Shown piece by piece: positions 7,698 through 15,994 of a DNA stretch of 34,028 nucleotides (its first letter is position 1; each line of letters opens with the position of its first letter). The translations under genes were made by a program, and so were the position numbers. This DNA is from Candidatus Poribacteria bacterium (GTDB lineage: Bacteria; Poribacteria; WGA-4E; JAJDTR01). The stretch spans positions 1 through 34,028 of the forward strand of contig JAPPIK010000027.1 in NCBI GenBank assembly GCA_028820655.1, read 5' to 3'. The notes beneath the pieces are model-generated. The model had not been told where the DNA came from. It worked only from the letters and a program-made list of their open reading frames with translations, and searched no databases.

Positions 7698-7727
7698 TCT
7701 TAAATCGAATGCACGTGGATTGTCAAG
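7698..7727 (-). promoter_or_regulatory. Sigma-70 promoter of the Mo hydroxylase operon
   Basis: Minus strand: perfect TTGACA at 7727-7722, 18-nt spacer, TAAGAT at 7703-7698 (4 of 6 consensus). Predicted start near 7690, about 60 nt before the TTG start codon. Confidence 0.55.
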
Positions 7728-7990
7728 GGAAAAAATTGGGGGTAACTAATGCGTAATAAAGTAGTGCGTAAGAAAATCGTAGTGTCAAGACACAATCGTG
7801 GATTTGACGATGAAAGAGGGATTTCTTTAGTGTTGTGATGTGTGGGGTCTGGATTTGGCAATCCAGGCCGAGCAGTGATGTAGCCCGCCACCGGTGTTTT
7901 CAAAGACTGAGACCAGTAAGAGAAGACATCGGCGATTTTAATGTTGCGGCGAATTCCTTTGGGAATTTCATCTCGCCCGATAACCACTTA
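7728..7990. other. Intergenic stretch next to the MITE
   Basis: No supported gene. A minus-strand frame (7987-7700) begins with protein-like wording ('GRDEIPKGIRRNIKIADVFS') but starts exactly at the MITE target site, runs through the promoter and reads as noise at its end. It could be a fragment cut by the insertion. An inverted repeat, GAATTCC-TTT-GGGAATT, lies within 7949-7971. Confidence 0.3.
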
Positions 7991-8251
7991 GAGCCTTCTT
8001 GAAGAATCGTAGCAAAGCCATTTTTTGCCACTTTTACGGCGTTATTTCATTTGTTAATTGCAATCTACTACGTACCTGTGGGATCTCTATCGCACTCGTT
8101 ATCCACTCGCTTGATCCCTGCCGGAGCTTTTAGAGGCTGGTGCGCAGAAGATTTGCTATGGGATCTCCATCGCGTTCGCTATTCACTCACTTGATCACTC
8201 GTTATCCACTCGCTTGATTGCACCTTACAGATGCACTCTTCAAACAGGTTC
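7991..8251. mobile_element. MITE, 261 bp, TTA target duplication
   Basis: Same family as 1486-1795. The left end GAGCCTTCTTGAAGAAT and the reverse-complemented right end GAACCTGTTTGAAGAGT form imperfect inverted repeats, flanked by direct TTA at 7988-7990 and 8252-8254. Shared interior: GCAAAGCCATTTT after the left end, then CGTACCTGTGGGATCTC, 36-bp repeats at 8081-8116 and 8161-8196 plus a partial copy to 8219, and TTTTAGAGGCTGGTGCGC between them. No coding capacity. It lies 30 bp past the stop of the metalloprotease gene. Confidence 0.72.
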
Positions 8252-8280
8252 TTAGGTGACCGCTCGCAGCCGTTTTCGTT

Positions 8281-11200
8281 CTACTTCAAAACGACCATGC
8301 GGCGCAATTGGCGAAAGTACGGTGTTCTCAGTTGGTAGAAGTAGATTCCGGTGGCAACTGTCTCTCCGATTATGTTTCGACCATCCCAATAGGCTGCCTT
8401 CCCGCGTTCAGTGTAAAACCCGGCCGGCTGATACCCCATCTCCAATCGACGGACGACCTTGCCTTTGGTATCATAAATCGTCAACGCGACAGTCGCGTCT
8501 CGTGCTAATTGATAGGGTATCCATGTCTCCGGGTTGAACGGGTTCGGGTAGTTCATCAACAGCGCTGTGTTCGTCGGGACTTCGTACAGGAACAATTCTG
8601 GCAATTTAATTCGGCTATTCTTCACGTCAGTGGGTGTCACCGTATGACGTACGGGCTCGGCACGAAGGTGCGGATCTGGGGATTGCATGGCGACTTCGAG
8701 TATGTCTCTCACTTGAGCCGCGCGTCCGATATCGACATCCACCACGGTCAATTGATAGCCGAACGACTCAGACTGCAGCGCATCTCCTTTGGTTGCTCGA
8801 ATCGTATGCGCCTTGCCGTTTGTGAGGTTTTTCACGATTACACTCAATCCTAACCTCGACAGAGGTACGTGCTTTTCTCGACACTTCGCCTGGTAGACAA
8901 TCGAACCGGTCAAGCACAGGACAGGGGAAGCATTTTGGAATTGACTGACGGCGAGCGCTACAGGCGGTGCAGCTAACGATCTAGAAAAACTGCCCCAGCC
9001 ATCCCCCGAGATAGAGACCGTCGCCTCCTGCTGTGCCTCCATGATAAACGACTGACCGCCAGCGATGGGAACATCACCGTCATCGCCCGCACGTTCAACC
9101 ACTTTGAATTTTCCGTTAACAGAAACGGTGATTTTAGGGACATTGTCTCGAATTCCTTCAAGTGCCAATAGATCGCTGACTCGCGTGATTCGTGAATCTC
9201 TAAGCGGCACTCCTACCAGGTTCGTACCCCGCTGCAACCTAATTGCGCTGGCTCCGTCTTCTCCCAATTCGTCGCCAAACAGATGGAGATCCACCGGCAC
9301 CTTCATACTTGCCATGACGCCCTTGTCAATGGTCAATAGTGGATCGGAAATCATGCCTCTATTCATGTCTCCCAAATAGCTGTGCCATTGATTCGTTTGA
9401 GAGCTACGAGTTGTAAGGTGATTGACCCTCTCCGCACCGCCTAAGGCGTCGTAGAGGTCGCCGACGGATTCCATAGTTATCTCTACATCGTCAACCGTGG
9501 TTACCTTTAAGGGAACGTGAATCAGGCTGGTGCCTGATGGGACGGTGAGAATGAACTCTCGTCTTTTTATAGCGACGCTAAAAATTACCGTTGCGTCAAT
9601 TCCCTCGGCAGACGCCTCAATCAAATGTCTTCCCGGTCTCAATCCTAATGTAAAGGTACTCTCCGCTCTTCCGTTGGACGCAGTTTCCGTGCTCGCGGCG
9701 CTGAGCGTTCCATCACCCGCGGTGACAACAAACGTGACCGGCACTCCCTCAAGTGGGGAGCCGGTTTTGTCTTGTACTTCAACCTTTAACGGGTCGGCGA
9801 GTGTGGCGCCCGACAAACCCTCTTGAGGATCCTCCGAGATTCTCAAAATAATCTCCGGTGTTCGGACGCCTTCCGCATTGAATGACCGTGAACGCTCGAT
9901 ACCGGGAGCGGTTACGGAGACCGTGTTTGTTCCCGGGTCGGGCCCCAGTGTGAGTTCGCTCTCTGCTCTACCGTTTCTATCAGTCTTCTTGGATCGGGAA
10001 GTCAGTGTTCCTCCACCCGCAGTTACGGCAAAGGTCACTTGGACGTTTCTCAGGGGTTTATCGAACTGATCTCTTACCTCGACCTTGAGCGGGCCTGAAA
10101 GTGTCTCGCCGGGGAAACCCTCTTGATTGTTGCCAGAGATTATCGAAAGTGCTCCGGGCACCCGAATGCCGTCGGCGTTGAACGTCACAGGTGCCGAAAT
10201 CGACTTCACATTCACGCGGACGGTATTCGTTCCCGGATTGCCCCCCAGTGTGAGTATGTCCGTCGCTCTGCCGTTTGAATCTGTCGTTGCGGTGCGCTTG
10301 GCGAGTATCCCGCCGCCAGCTGTCACGGCAAATGTCACCGGTACCCCCTCGAACACTGAACCGTTCTCATCCTTTACTTCGACAATAAACGGCTTGGCTA
10401 ACGCTTTTCCGGGCAAACCTTCCTGATCATCACCGGAGATCGGCTCTAGGGTCGTTGGCGTGCGGTTATCGAAGTAGATCTCAACGCCTCTCTCCTGCAA
10501 GGCTGGAATATGTACATGGATAGACGGGTAGCTTAACGGATTTTCCCGCACATATATCTTGGTTTCATCCACCAGTCCCTGATTCTCTATCAACGGCGAC
10601 AGGTCTGAAATTTTGTTATCGGTAAGTCGCACCACTTTCAGTCCGCTCAATCCAGTTAGCGCCGAGACATCCTTGATATCGTTGTTTTCAAGGTACAGTA
10701 ACTCCATATTGATTAAATCTCGCACAGCTGAGATGTCTGATATTGCGTTATTTCGGAGCGAAAGCCTTGCCAAAGCCGTTAAATTAGCCAACGCCGCGAC
10801 ATCCGAGATGGAATTGTTAGCTAGCTGGAGCAGCCAGAGGTCGCTTAAACTCGCCAGAGGTGAGATATCCGAAACCGAGTTGCTTCGCAGGGAGAGGCGT
10901 TTCAGTCTGGACAAATTTTCAAGCGGAGAAATGTCTGATATTGAATTCTCGCTAAGATCTAGATGCATGAAATTGAATGCAAACTCAAGACCAGTTAGAT
11001 CGCTGATTCCCGAACTCCACGGCCCGCGTACCGTCTCGGTTAATGTTGCCATGTCAGCTTCGGAAATCGGTGTTCCCGATACCCTCTTGAGAGTCTTCTC
11101 AACAGCGGCGCGGAGGCGAGAATCTGGGAGGTTGACGGGCGAGCCCGCCATCGCATTGAAGGTTGTTGTATGTCCTAGAGCAGATACCTCCACGGTGTTT

Positions 11201-12537
11201 TTTCCTCGGTGGGGACCAAGAATGAAGTCTGTCTCTGCTCTACCAAACTTATCTGTCAAGTTACCGGTATCGCTGACTCTTCCACCGCCGGCTGTGACGG
11301 AAAATGAGACCCAAACGTCTTTATACGGGTAACCGTCGTTTACATTTCGCAGTTCAACTTCAAGAGACACAGGCAATTGAGAATTGGGTAGTCCAGGAGG
11401 CGGGTTGTCGCCCGCAATCTTGGTCAAGGATTGAAGCGTTTCGGGAAATAAGTTGAAGTGGGTATGGGTCACATTTCCGTCCGTATCAACCACTCGGAGA
11501 CGAATCGGATGTACTGCGTGGTGCGCAAGACTGACAAAGGCAGTGTTAATGCCAGTATGCATGAAAACGCCTCCATAGTCGAATTTCACTATGGGGTTCA
11601 GTTTATCTGCGAATTCGTGGCAAGCGCTTACATTGTTACCAAAGCCTAACAGGAGCACTTGATGAATCCCTTCATGATCGTTGACTTTAAGTTGAATAGG
11701 AACACTGGTAGAACCTACTGCATATCTGCGCGGCGAGATGAGATCGATAGTGGGAAAATTCCACGGTCGGAGTTGGGTTTCGGGATTGAAATAGCGTTGA
11801 ATCTCCAACCATTTCGCAGTACATTCCGATAATTTTGTGGTGCGCTTCCAATTCCATGGTCCGTAAGACATGACATGTTCAGTTGACCGGAAATCGTGAT
11901 CTAAGCCGAAGGAATGTCCAAGTTCGTGGGCTGCAAGAGGGTGATTAAAATATCTACCGGAGGCGGGGATGGCAGCCAGACCGCCCCAATCTCCGTTAGT
12001 TGCTCCGGCACCAGCCACACTGCCAATTCGCTCATTTCCGACATCTACTACGGCAAAATAGATATTCTGCCTTGTGTCAAACCGGTTTTGGATTTCACGT
12101 TCGATTTTTGAAAAAACTTCCCTGTAGTCCCCGTAATAATATTTGTCGGGAAACTGGCCGTTGACCCGATGCACAATAGCCGCTCCATTGTGGTCAGATT
12201 CAAGATTAAAGGTTTTTCGCCCGTAGCCGTGCGCTTGCATCTGGTCACCGTAGAATTTCCGGACATCTTTGATTAGCGCTTCAATTTTTTCTTCAATACC
12301 TAGTCTTGGTTGACGGTCAGCGGGCAAAAAGTAAATTAACCGTACCGTGCGGAGCGTCCCGGAGTTAAAAAATGCCAAGCTTCTGGCGTAGCGGCGGTTA
12401 TCCGCCGTATTTTCGCCATACCCGCACAAATGGATTCCGTTACCAGTGGATGGCGTGAAAGAACCACACACGGGAAAGATGCAGGTGAAATATACCGCCA
12501 GTGAGTATAGCGCCGGATGAAGGAATCGTGTTTTCAT
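8281..12537 (-). CDS. Secreted metalloprotease with Big-1, LRR and T9SS-type sorting domains
   Basis: 1,418 residues from the ATG at 12537. Numbering here follows a longer in-frame reading from a GTG at 12633 (subtract 32). The chosen start puts a signal peptide ('MKTRFLHPALYSLAVYFT...CG') at the N-terminus. Domains in order: zinc metalloprotease with HELGHSFGLDH at 236-246 (metzincin HExxHxxGxxH) and a Met-turn 'VMSYG' at 254-258; an invasin/intimin-type Big-1 domain (about 405-495, 'VSFSVTAGGG'); six or so leucine-rich repeats of internalin type ('SISDISPLxxLxxL', about 550-690); three more Big-1 domains (about 729-1020); a module with two 'GTxLIxVPL'-like halves (about 1030-1215); and a C-terminal FlgD-like sorting domain (about 1358-1450, 'NYPNPFNPETWIPYQLA' to 'GIYFYQL'). 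It is probably exported by type IX secretion through a SprA-like translocon such as the one at 23701. The start lies 8 bp after an mscS remnant; no strong RBS is visible. The protease substrate is unknown. Confidence 0.88.
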   Translation of the reverse strand: MKTRFLHPALYSLAVYFTCIFPVCGSFTPSTGNGIHLCGYGENTADNRRYARSLAFFNSGTLRTVRLIYFLPADRQPRLGIEEKIEALIKDVRKFYGDQMQAHGYGRKTFNLESDHNGAAIVHRVNGQFPDKYYYGDYREVFSKIEREIQNRFDTRQNIYFAVVDVGNERIGSVAGAGATNGDWGGLAAIPASGRYFNHPLAAHELGHSFGLDHDFRSTEHVMSYGPWNWKRTTKLSECTAKWLEIQRYFNPETQLRPWNFPTIDLISPRRYAVGSTSVPIQLKVNDHEGIHQVLLLGFGNNVSACHEFADKLNPIVKFDYGGVFMHTGINTAFVSLAHHAVHPIRLRVVDTDGNVTHTHFNLFPETLQSLTKIAGDNPPPGLPNSQLPVSLEVELRNVNDGYPYKDVWVSFSVTAGGGRVSDTGNLTDKFGRAETDFILGPHRGKNTVEVSALGHTTTFNAMAGSPVNLPDSRLRAAVEKTLKRVSGTPISEADMATLTETVRGPWSSGISDLTGLEFAFNFMHLDLSENSISDISPLENLSRLKRLSLRSNSVSDISPLASLSDLWLLQLANNSISDVAALANLTALARLSLRNNAISDISAVRDLINMELLYLENNDIKDVSALTGLSGLKVVRLTDNKISDLSPLIENQGLVDETKIYVRENPLSYPSIHVHIPALQERGVEIYFDNRTPTTLEPISGDDQEGLPGKALAKPFIVEVKDENGSVFEGVPVTFAVTAGGGILAKRTATTDSNGRATDILTLGGNPGTNTVRVNVKSISAPVTFNADGIRVPGALSIISGNNQEGFPGETLSGPLKVEVRDQFDKPLRNVQVTFAVTAGGGTLTSRSKKTDRNGRAESELTLGPDPGTNTVSVTAPGIERSRSFNAEGVRTPEIILRISEDPQEGLSGATLADPLKVEVQDKTGSPLEGVPVTFVVTAGDGTLSAASTETASNGRAESTFTLGLRPGRHLIEASAEGIDATVIFSVAIKRREFILTVPSGTSLIHVPLKVTTVDDVEITMESVGDLYDALGGAERVNHLTTRSSQTNQWHSYLGDMNRGMISDPLLTIDKGVMASMKVPVDLHLFGDELGEDGASAIRLQRGTNLVGVPLRDSRITRVSDLLALEGIRDNVPKITVSVNGKFKVVERAGDDGDVPIAGGQSFIMEAQQEATVSISGDGWGSFSRSLAAPPVALAVSQFQNASPVLCLTGSIVYQAKCREKHVPLSRLGLSVIVKNLTNGKAHTIRATKGDALQSESFGYQLTVVDVDIGRAAQVRDILEVAMQSPDPHLRAEPVRHTVTPTDVKNSRIKLPELFLYEVPTNTALLMNYPNPFNPETWIPYQLARDATVALTIYDTKGKVVRRLEMGYQPAGFYTERGKAAYWDGRNIIGETVATGIYFYQLRTPYFRQLRRMVVLK

Positions 12538-12545
12538 CAATAAGT

Positions 12546-13131
12546 CTAGCGTTTTCCGGTGTATGGACGGCAGTGATGTTGTGTCTTCATCGTGTAGCAC
12601 ATTACCCTCTTGCGTTGCCGGGAGGAAATGCACACGCGTTGGGGATAGGGTACCCCAATCCCGTGCTCTCGGAACTTTTTGCGAATCGTAAAATGCAAAT
12701 CGCTTACAATCTCAAAGCGATTCATCACGTCGGGAATCCACGCCAGAAATTCAAAATCGAGCGATGAGTCGCCAAATCGTACAAAACGCACGAACGGCAC
12801 TTGCACTTCACGTGCATCAGTTTCAATGTCTTTGAGTATATCCGGGGGAGAATTGGCGGATTCAAGCAATACCTTTTTCACCAAATCTTCATTAGATCCG
12901 TACGACACGCCGACGGATATTTTTATGCGTGTTCGTTTGTTGCGGTGCGTCATATTGGTGACCACCTCGGATATGAACTTGGAATTGGGTACGATAATGT
13001 CTTCTGGCGTGGTAACCACCGTTGACCGCAAATTGATCGCCGCAACGATGCCCAACGTGTCGCCAACGCTCACTCTATCGCCGAGTTTTTATAGGGCGTT
13101 CAAACATGAGCATGATACTCGAAGCGAATTT
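12546..13131 (-). pseudogene. mscS: Decayed MscS mechanosensitive channel fragment
   Basis: The minus strand reads 'KFASSIMLMFERPIK', then continues in the next frame as 'LGDRVSVGDTLGIVAAINLRST', 'IVPNSKFISEVVTN', 'FGDSSLDFEFLAWI' and 'KKFREHGIGVPYPQR', the beta and C-terminal cytosolic domains of MscS-family channels. One extra A in an A5 run (13086-13090) breaks the frame between the two parts. A stop codon sits just before 'KFAS', and the transmembrane segments expected upstream are absent. About 190 codons remain, so this is a 5'-truncated, frameshifted remnant. An in-frame ATG-like start after the frameshift would give a soluble fragment without a pore. Confidence 0.78.
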
Positions 13132-13204
13132 TCAGCGTGCACTATGGAATTCGTACGGGAGTGACCAGTTGGGATTTCGCGCGATTTTACCGAGATTGTG
13201 CGTG

Positions 13205-14566
13205 CTATTTGCTTGACTTCAGCTCACTCAGGAGGCGAGTCACACCCTCCTTGATTATCTTTTCACATGATGGATGCGGCGGAAGCCAGGGTTTGACGCT
13301 AGACGGGTGGCGCAAAGCCTCGTAGCCGCCTGCTGGCCCTAGATCGTAATCTGCTTTCGTTGCGACATACCCGTCGTACCCGTTCGTGTGGTTGAACACT
13401 AACGTGTGTTTGAACGGTGACACCTTGTCAGTGAACAACTGGTATTCGGCAAACATCTCACCTGAAAAGGAGAAAAAGCACAAATCATCCCCGACGGCGA
13501 GGGCGCGCATCGAAAATGGCTTGAACTGTGGTTCGCCGCTTTCGGCGGCCTTTAACAGATGCGAGTAACGTCCTCGACCTTCATCGTCGGTCTGTTGAGA
13601 CAGCAATGTTCTACACTCGTCGGCTGGCGGCGGATCTTGAAGCGGAAGTGACAGCTCCATCGAACGACACTTTAGTGCGGCGGGAGCGACAACTTGAGAT
13701 TCCGCCAGAGCGCAACTGACCGCATTCGCCAAGGAAAGTCCCGCAACATCGCAGGCGTTGAAGCCGCCGCGCAACGGATAACCGTTTATGTCGCCGCAGC
13801 AGCCCTGCGCGAACATATATATCCCCTCTGGCTCGTTACCTTTATCAAGCAAATTGCGCAAGTGTTTAATTGTGTAGCCCGGAAAGTCCGGGCCAATCTT
13901 CGAACTGGATTCGTGGATAATCACGGGGTGGGCTGCGTGGAGAAACAGCACGGAAACTCGCCGCCCATCGCGGCCGTATACCCCGAGTACGTCTACCCAT
14001 GGAACGACCGCGCCGTTAAAATTGGGTTCCATCACGATTTGACCATCTCGCATCACTCGTCGATTATAACCGATCTGTGCCGGCTCTCGCGCGGCGCGCA
14101 ATTCGACGGGCCGAAGGTTTTGAACCGCACGATTGGCAACATCAACTATGCTCCCCGCCAGCCATCTGGAGTACGGTCCCAACTCAAGGTCACAATCCGC
14201 TAACCATGTTTCGTAAGATACGTCCGTATCATCAATCGCGGACATGTCAATGCGGTTTTCCCAAGCATCGCCGGGTTCGTGAAAATGCGGGTCGGGCCAA
14301 CAGCCGTTGTGTGTCTGACTGGGATTTATGAGGATGTTCTCCTTGGGAATACCGGTGGCTTTGTCAATCGCATCCAACAAAACATCCATATAGGGGCGAT
14401 GAAAGATAAGAAAATCTGTCGTGACGATAGCGAGTTGCCGCATTCCATCGGCAAGCACCAACACCCGGACGTATAAGTCATCGTATGCTTCCTCTCCTTC
14501 AATAACGGGTGTCACGATTGCCTCGGCGGCGCCACCGGAAAGACCATTTTTTGATTTGGATTGCAC
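13205..14566 (-). CDS. Neutral/alkaline ceramidase-family protein
   Basis: 453 residues from a GTG with AAGGAG 7-8 nt upstream. The pattern fits the N-terminal catalytic domain of neutral (non-lysosomal) ceramidase: 'DDLYVRVLVLADG' and 'LAIVTTDF', 'NPSQTHNG' with His86 in the place of the zinc ligand of 'ATHTHSGP', 'NRR' (168-170), 'FLHAAHPVII' with His213, 'IGPDFPGY', and 'FAQGCCGDING' near 260. Classical ceramidases cleave ceramide to sphingosine and fatty acid and have about 650-700 residues with a C-terminal Ig-like domain; that part and a signal peptide are missing here. Shorter cytosolic relatives are common in environmental bacteria and their substrates are mostly unknown, so I would not claim ceramide hydrolysis. 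It is transcribed away from sodA. Confidence 0.72.
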   Translation of the reverse strand: MQSKSKNGLSGGAAEAIVTPVIEGEEAYDDLYVRVLVLADGMRQLAIVTTDFLIFHRPYMDVLLDAIDKATGIPKENILINPSQTHNGCWPDPHFHEPGDAWENRIDMSAIDDTDVSYETWLADCDLELGPYSRWLAGSIVDVANRAVQNLRPVELRAAREPAQIGYNRRVMRDGQIVMEPNFNGAVVPWVDVLGVYGRDGRRVSVLFLHAAHPVIIHESSSKIGPDFPGYTIKHLRNLLDKGNEPEGIYMFAQGCCGDINGYPLRGGFNACDVAGLSLANAVSCALAESQVVAPAALKCRSMELSLPLQDPPPADECRTLLSQQTDDEGRGRYSHLLKAAESGEPQFKPFSMRALAVGDDLCFFSFSGEMFAEYQLFTDKVSPFKHTLVFNHTNGYDGYVATKADYDLGPAGGYEALRHPSSVKPWLPPHPSCEKIIKEGVTRLLSELKSSK

Positions 14567-14795
14567 GATATTTCTCCTTCTCGAGGTAATGGTTGCATGT
14601 TTGGAATATATCTTCCGATCTCCGATTTTACCCGTCCAGATTTCCCGCTGTTAAATTCGGATTCCAATGACTGTAACATTTCCGTTTCTTTTGCGTTAAT
14701 CCTAAGCAGGTGAACCATAGGTATTTGGCTAAAACACGGATTCATTTTAGCACGGCGTGAAGCGTAGGTTCAACGAAAAAGGCGGAGAATTTCAT
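14567..14795. other. Divergent upstream region, no gene assigned
   Basis: Spacer between the ceramidase-like gene (minus) and the sodA promoter (plus). It contains the AAGGAG ribosome-binding site for the former at 14580-14574. A minus-strand frame from 14745 could be read but overlaps the start of the ceramidase-like gene and resembles no protein I know. Confidence 0.35.
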
Positions 14796-14824
14796 TTGGT
14801 TTTTGCCAATTGATGTGTTATACT
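14796..14824 (+). promoter_or_regulatory. Putative sodA promoter
   Basis: TTGGTT (14796-14801), 17-nt spacer, TATACT (14819-14824; 5 of 6 consensus). The start would be near 14831, leaving a leader of about 95 nt before the sodA ATG. Confidence 0.45.
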
Positions 14825-14925
14825 TTAGCTTTAATGAAGTCACTTCATTTCGGATTTCTGTATCTCAATAGCATCTGTTACACGTACCAAAATTTGAGTC
14901 CGTTTTCTAAGGAGGCGTAATCGCT

Positions 14926-15540
14926 ATGGCACATCAATTACCCGACCTGCCTTACGCTCATAACGCGTTAGAACCTCATATCGACACCCAAACGATGCAA
15001 ATCCACCACGGCAAGCATCATCAAGCTTATATAGATAAACTCAATGCCGCCCTTGAAGGCCTTGACGATCTTGCCGCCTTATCCGTCGAGGATTTGCTGC
15101 GCAACATCGACGACGTGCCGGAAGCGCAAAGACAGGCCGTCATCAACAACGGTGGAGGCCATGCGAATCATTGCTTGTTCTGGACCGTTATGAGTCCAAA
15201 CGGGGGAGGCGACCCGTCAAGCGAAGTGATGAGTGCAATCGAGTCGTCTTTTGGATCCGCCGATGCGGCGCGCGACCAATTTGTGGATGCCGCCACAACG
15301 CGTTTTGGATCCGGTTGGGCGTGGCTTGTGGTCAATGAAACTGGCGGGCTGGAGATATACTCGACGGCAAATCAGGATAGTCCGCTCATGCAAGGTCATA
15401 CTCCCATACTCGGTCTTGATGTTTGGGAACATGCATACTATCTGAATTACCAAAACAGACGCCCCGATTATATTGAAGCCTGGGGGAATGTTATAAATTG
15501 GGATGAGGTCGCGGCGCGCTATGCTGCGGCGATTGGTTAG
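14926..15540 (+). CDS. sodA: Superoxide dismutase, Mn type
   Basis: 204 residues, standard length. It converts superoxide to oxygen and hydrogen peroxide in the cytoplasm. The metal ligands are present: His27 ('MQIHHGKHH'), His82 ('[11 protein letters not shown]'), Asp165 and His169 ('[12 protein letters not shown]'). Gln150 in 'TANQDSPLM' and the 'GGGHANH' wording indicate manganese rather than iron. The start is fixed by AAGGAGG at 14909-14915, about 10 nt before the ATG. Its own promoter lies upstream. The stop overlaps a GAATTGG-C-CCAATTC palindrome (15540-15554) without a T-run, so no clear terminator is seen before the T-box leader. Confidence 0.96.
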   Translation: MAHQLPDLPYAHNALEPHIDTQTMQIHHGKHHQAYIDKLNAALEGLDDLAALSVEDLLRNIDDVPEAQRQAVINNGGGHANHCLFWTVMSPNGGGDPSSEVMSAIESSFGSADAARDQFVDAATTRFGSGWAWLVVNETGGLEIYSTANQDSPLMQGHTPILGLDVWEHAYYLNYQNRRPDYIEAWGNVINWDEVAARYAAAIG

Positions 15541-15640
15541 AATTGGCCCAATTCCTGCAGATTCGGGTGTGTGCCCGCAATATCTTGCACATCTGATGCA
15601 TGGTGAGTGGACTTTAATCTCAAAATCAAAAAACTATCAA

Positions 15641-15920
15641 AAGCGATGAAGGGGAAGAGTAAGTCACCCAAGTCTTGACAGAGAGGGAGATTCAAAGGCT
15701 GAGAAGTCTCCTCAAACGACTTTGACTGAATGTCGCCCCGGAGCTGCTTGCCTGAAGATATTACACAAGTAGGGTTCGCCGGTTGATGCTCGTTAACGCA
15801 TCCCAATGAGTGCCCTTGCATAGTTTGGAAAGGGAATTGGAGTGGTACCGCGGTAAGGTCTTTGGTAAAAAGCCCTACTCGTCTCCAAATTCGGAACGGG
15901 AAGGGCTTTTTTGTTTTTTC
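15641..15920 (+). promoter_or_regulatory. T-box riboswitch controlling ilvBNC, probable tRNA-Val sensor
   Basis: Stem I is complete: AAGC/GCTT base, kink-turn strands GATGAA and GGAGCT, GGGG/CCCC, specifier loop AAGAGTA against GAATGTCG (15728-15735), then AGTCA/TGACT and AAGTC/GACTT helices, the AGAGAG bulge, GGAGA/TCTCC and a distal loop with GGCTGAGA. The T-box core TGGTACCGCG is at 15843-15852, followed by a terminator (15867-15920). When uncharged tRNA pairs with the specifier and its ACCA end pairs with TGGT, the terminator should not form and ilvBNC is transcribed. The specifier is read here as GTC (Val, 15732-15734); the T after TGG demands discriminator base A, which fits tRNA-Val and excludes the alternative TGT (Cys) register. 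Confidence 0.92.
15867..15920 (+). terminator. T-box regulated intrinsic terminator
   Basis: Stem AAAAAGCCCT (15867-15876) with AGGGCTTTTTT (15902-15912), followed by GTTTTTTC. The 5' side overlaps the region after the T-box core, as required for mutually exclusive antiterminator and terminator. Confidence 0.88.
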
Positions 15921-15994
15921 AGTGGTTTGCCGAAACGCTGAGTCGCCGCGGGAGGTACGGCGGATCACTGATTCTTGTGGAGGTGAGGTCGATT

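Noticed and set aside
14512-14745. Minus-strand frame with an ATG at 14745
   Set aside because: Some wording looks protein-like, but it overlaps the start of the ceramidase-family gene, has no ribosome-binding site and matches no family I know.
15540-15554. GAATTGG-C-CCAATTC palindrome at the sodA stop as a terminator
   Set aside because: No T-run follows and the stem is A/T-rich; better left as an unassigned inverted repeat.
15731-15733. TGT (Cys) as the T-box specifier
   Set aside because: The T-box TGGT calls for discriminator A, whereas tRNA-Cys carries U; the downstream genes make branched-chain amino acids.
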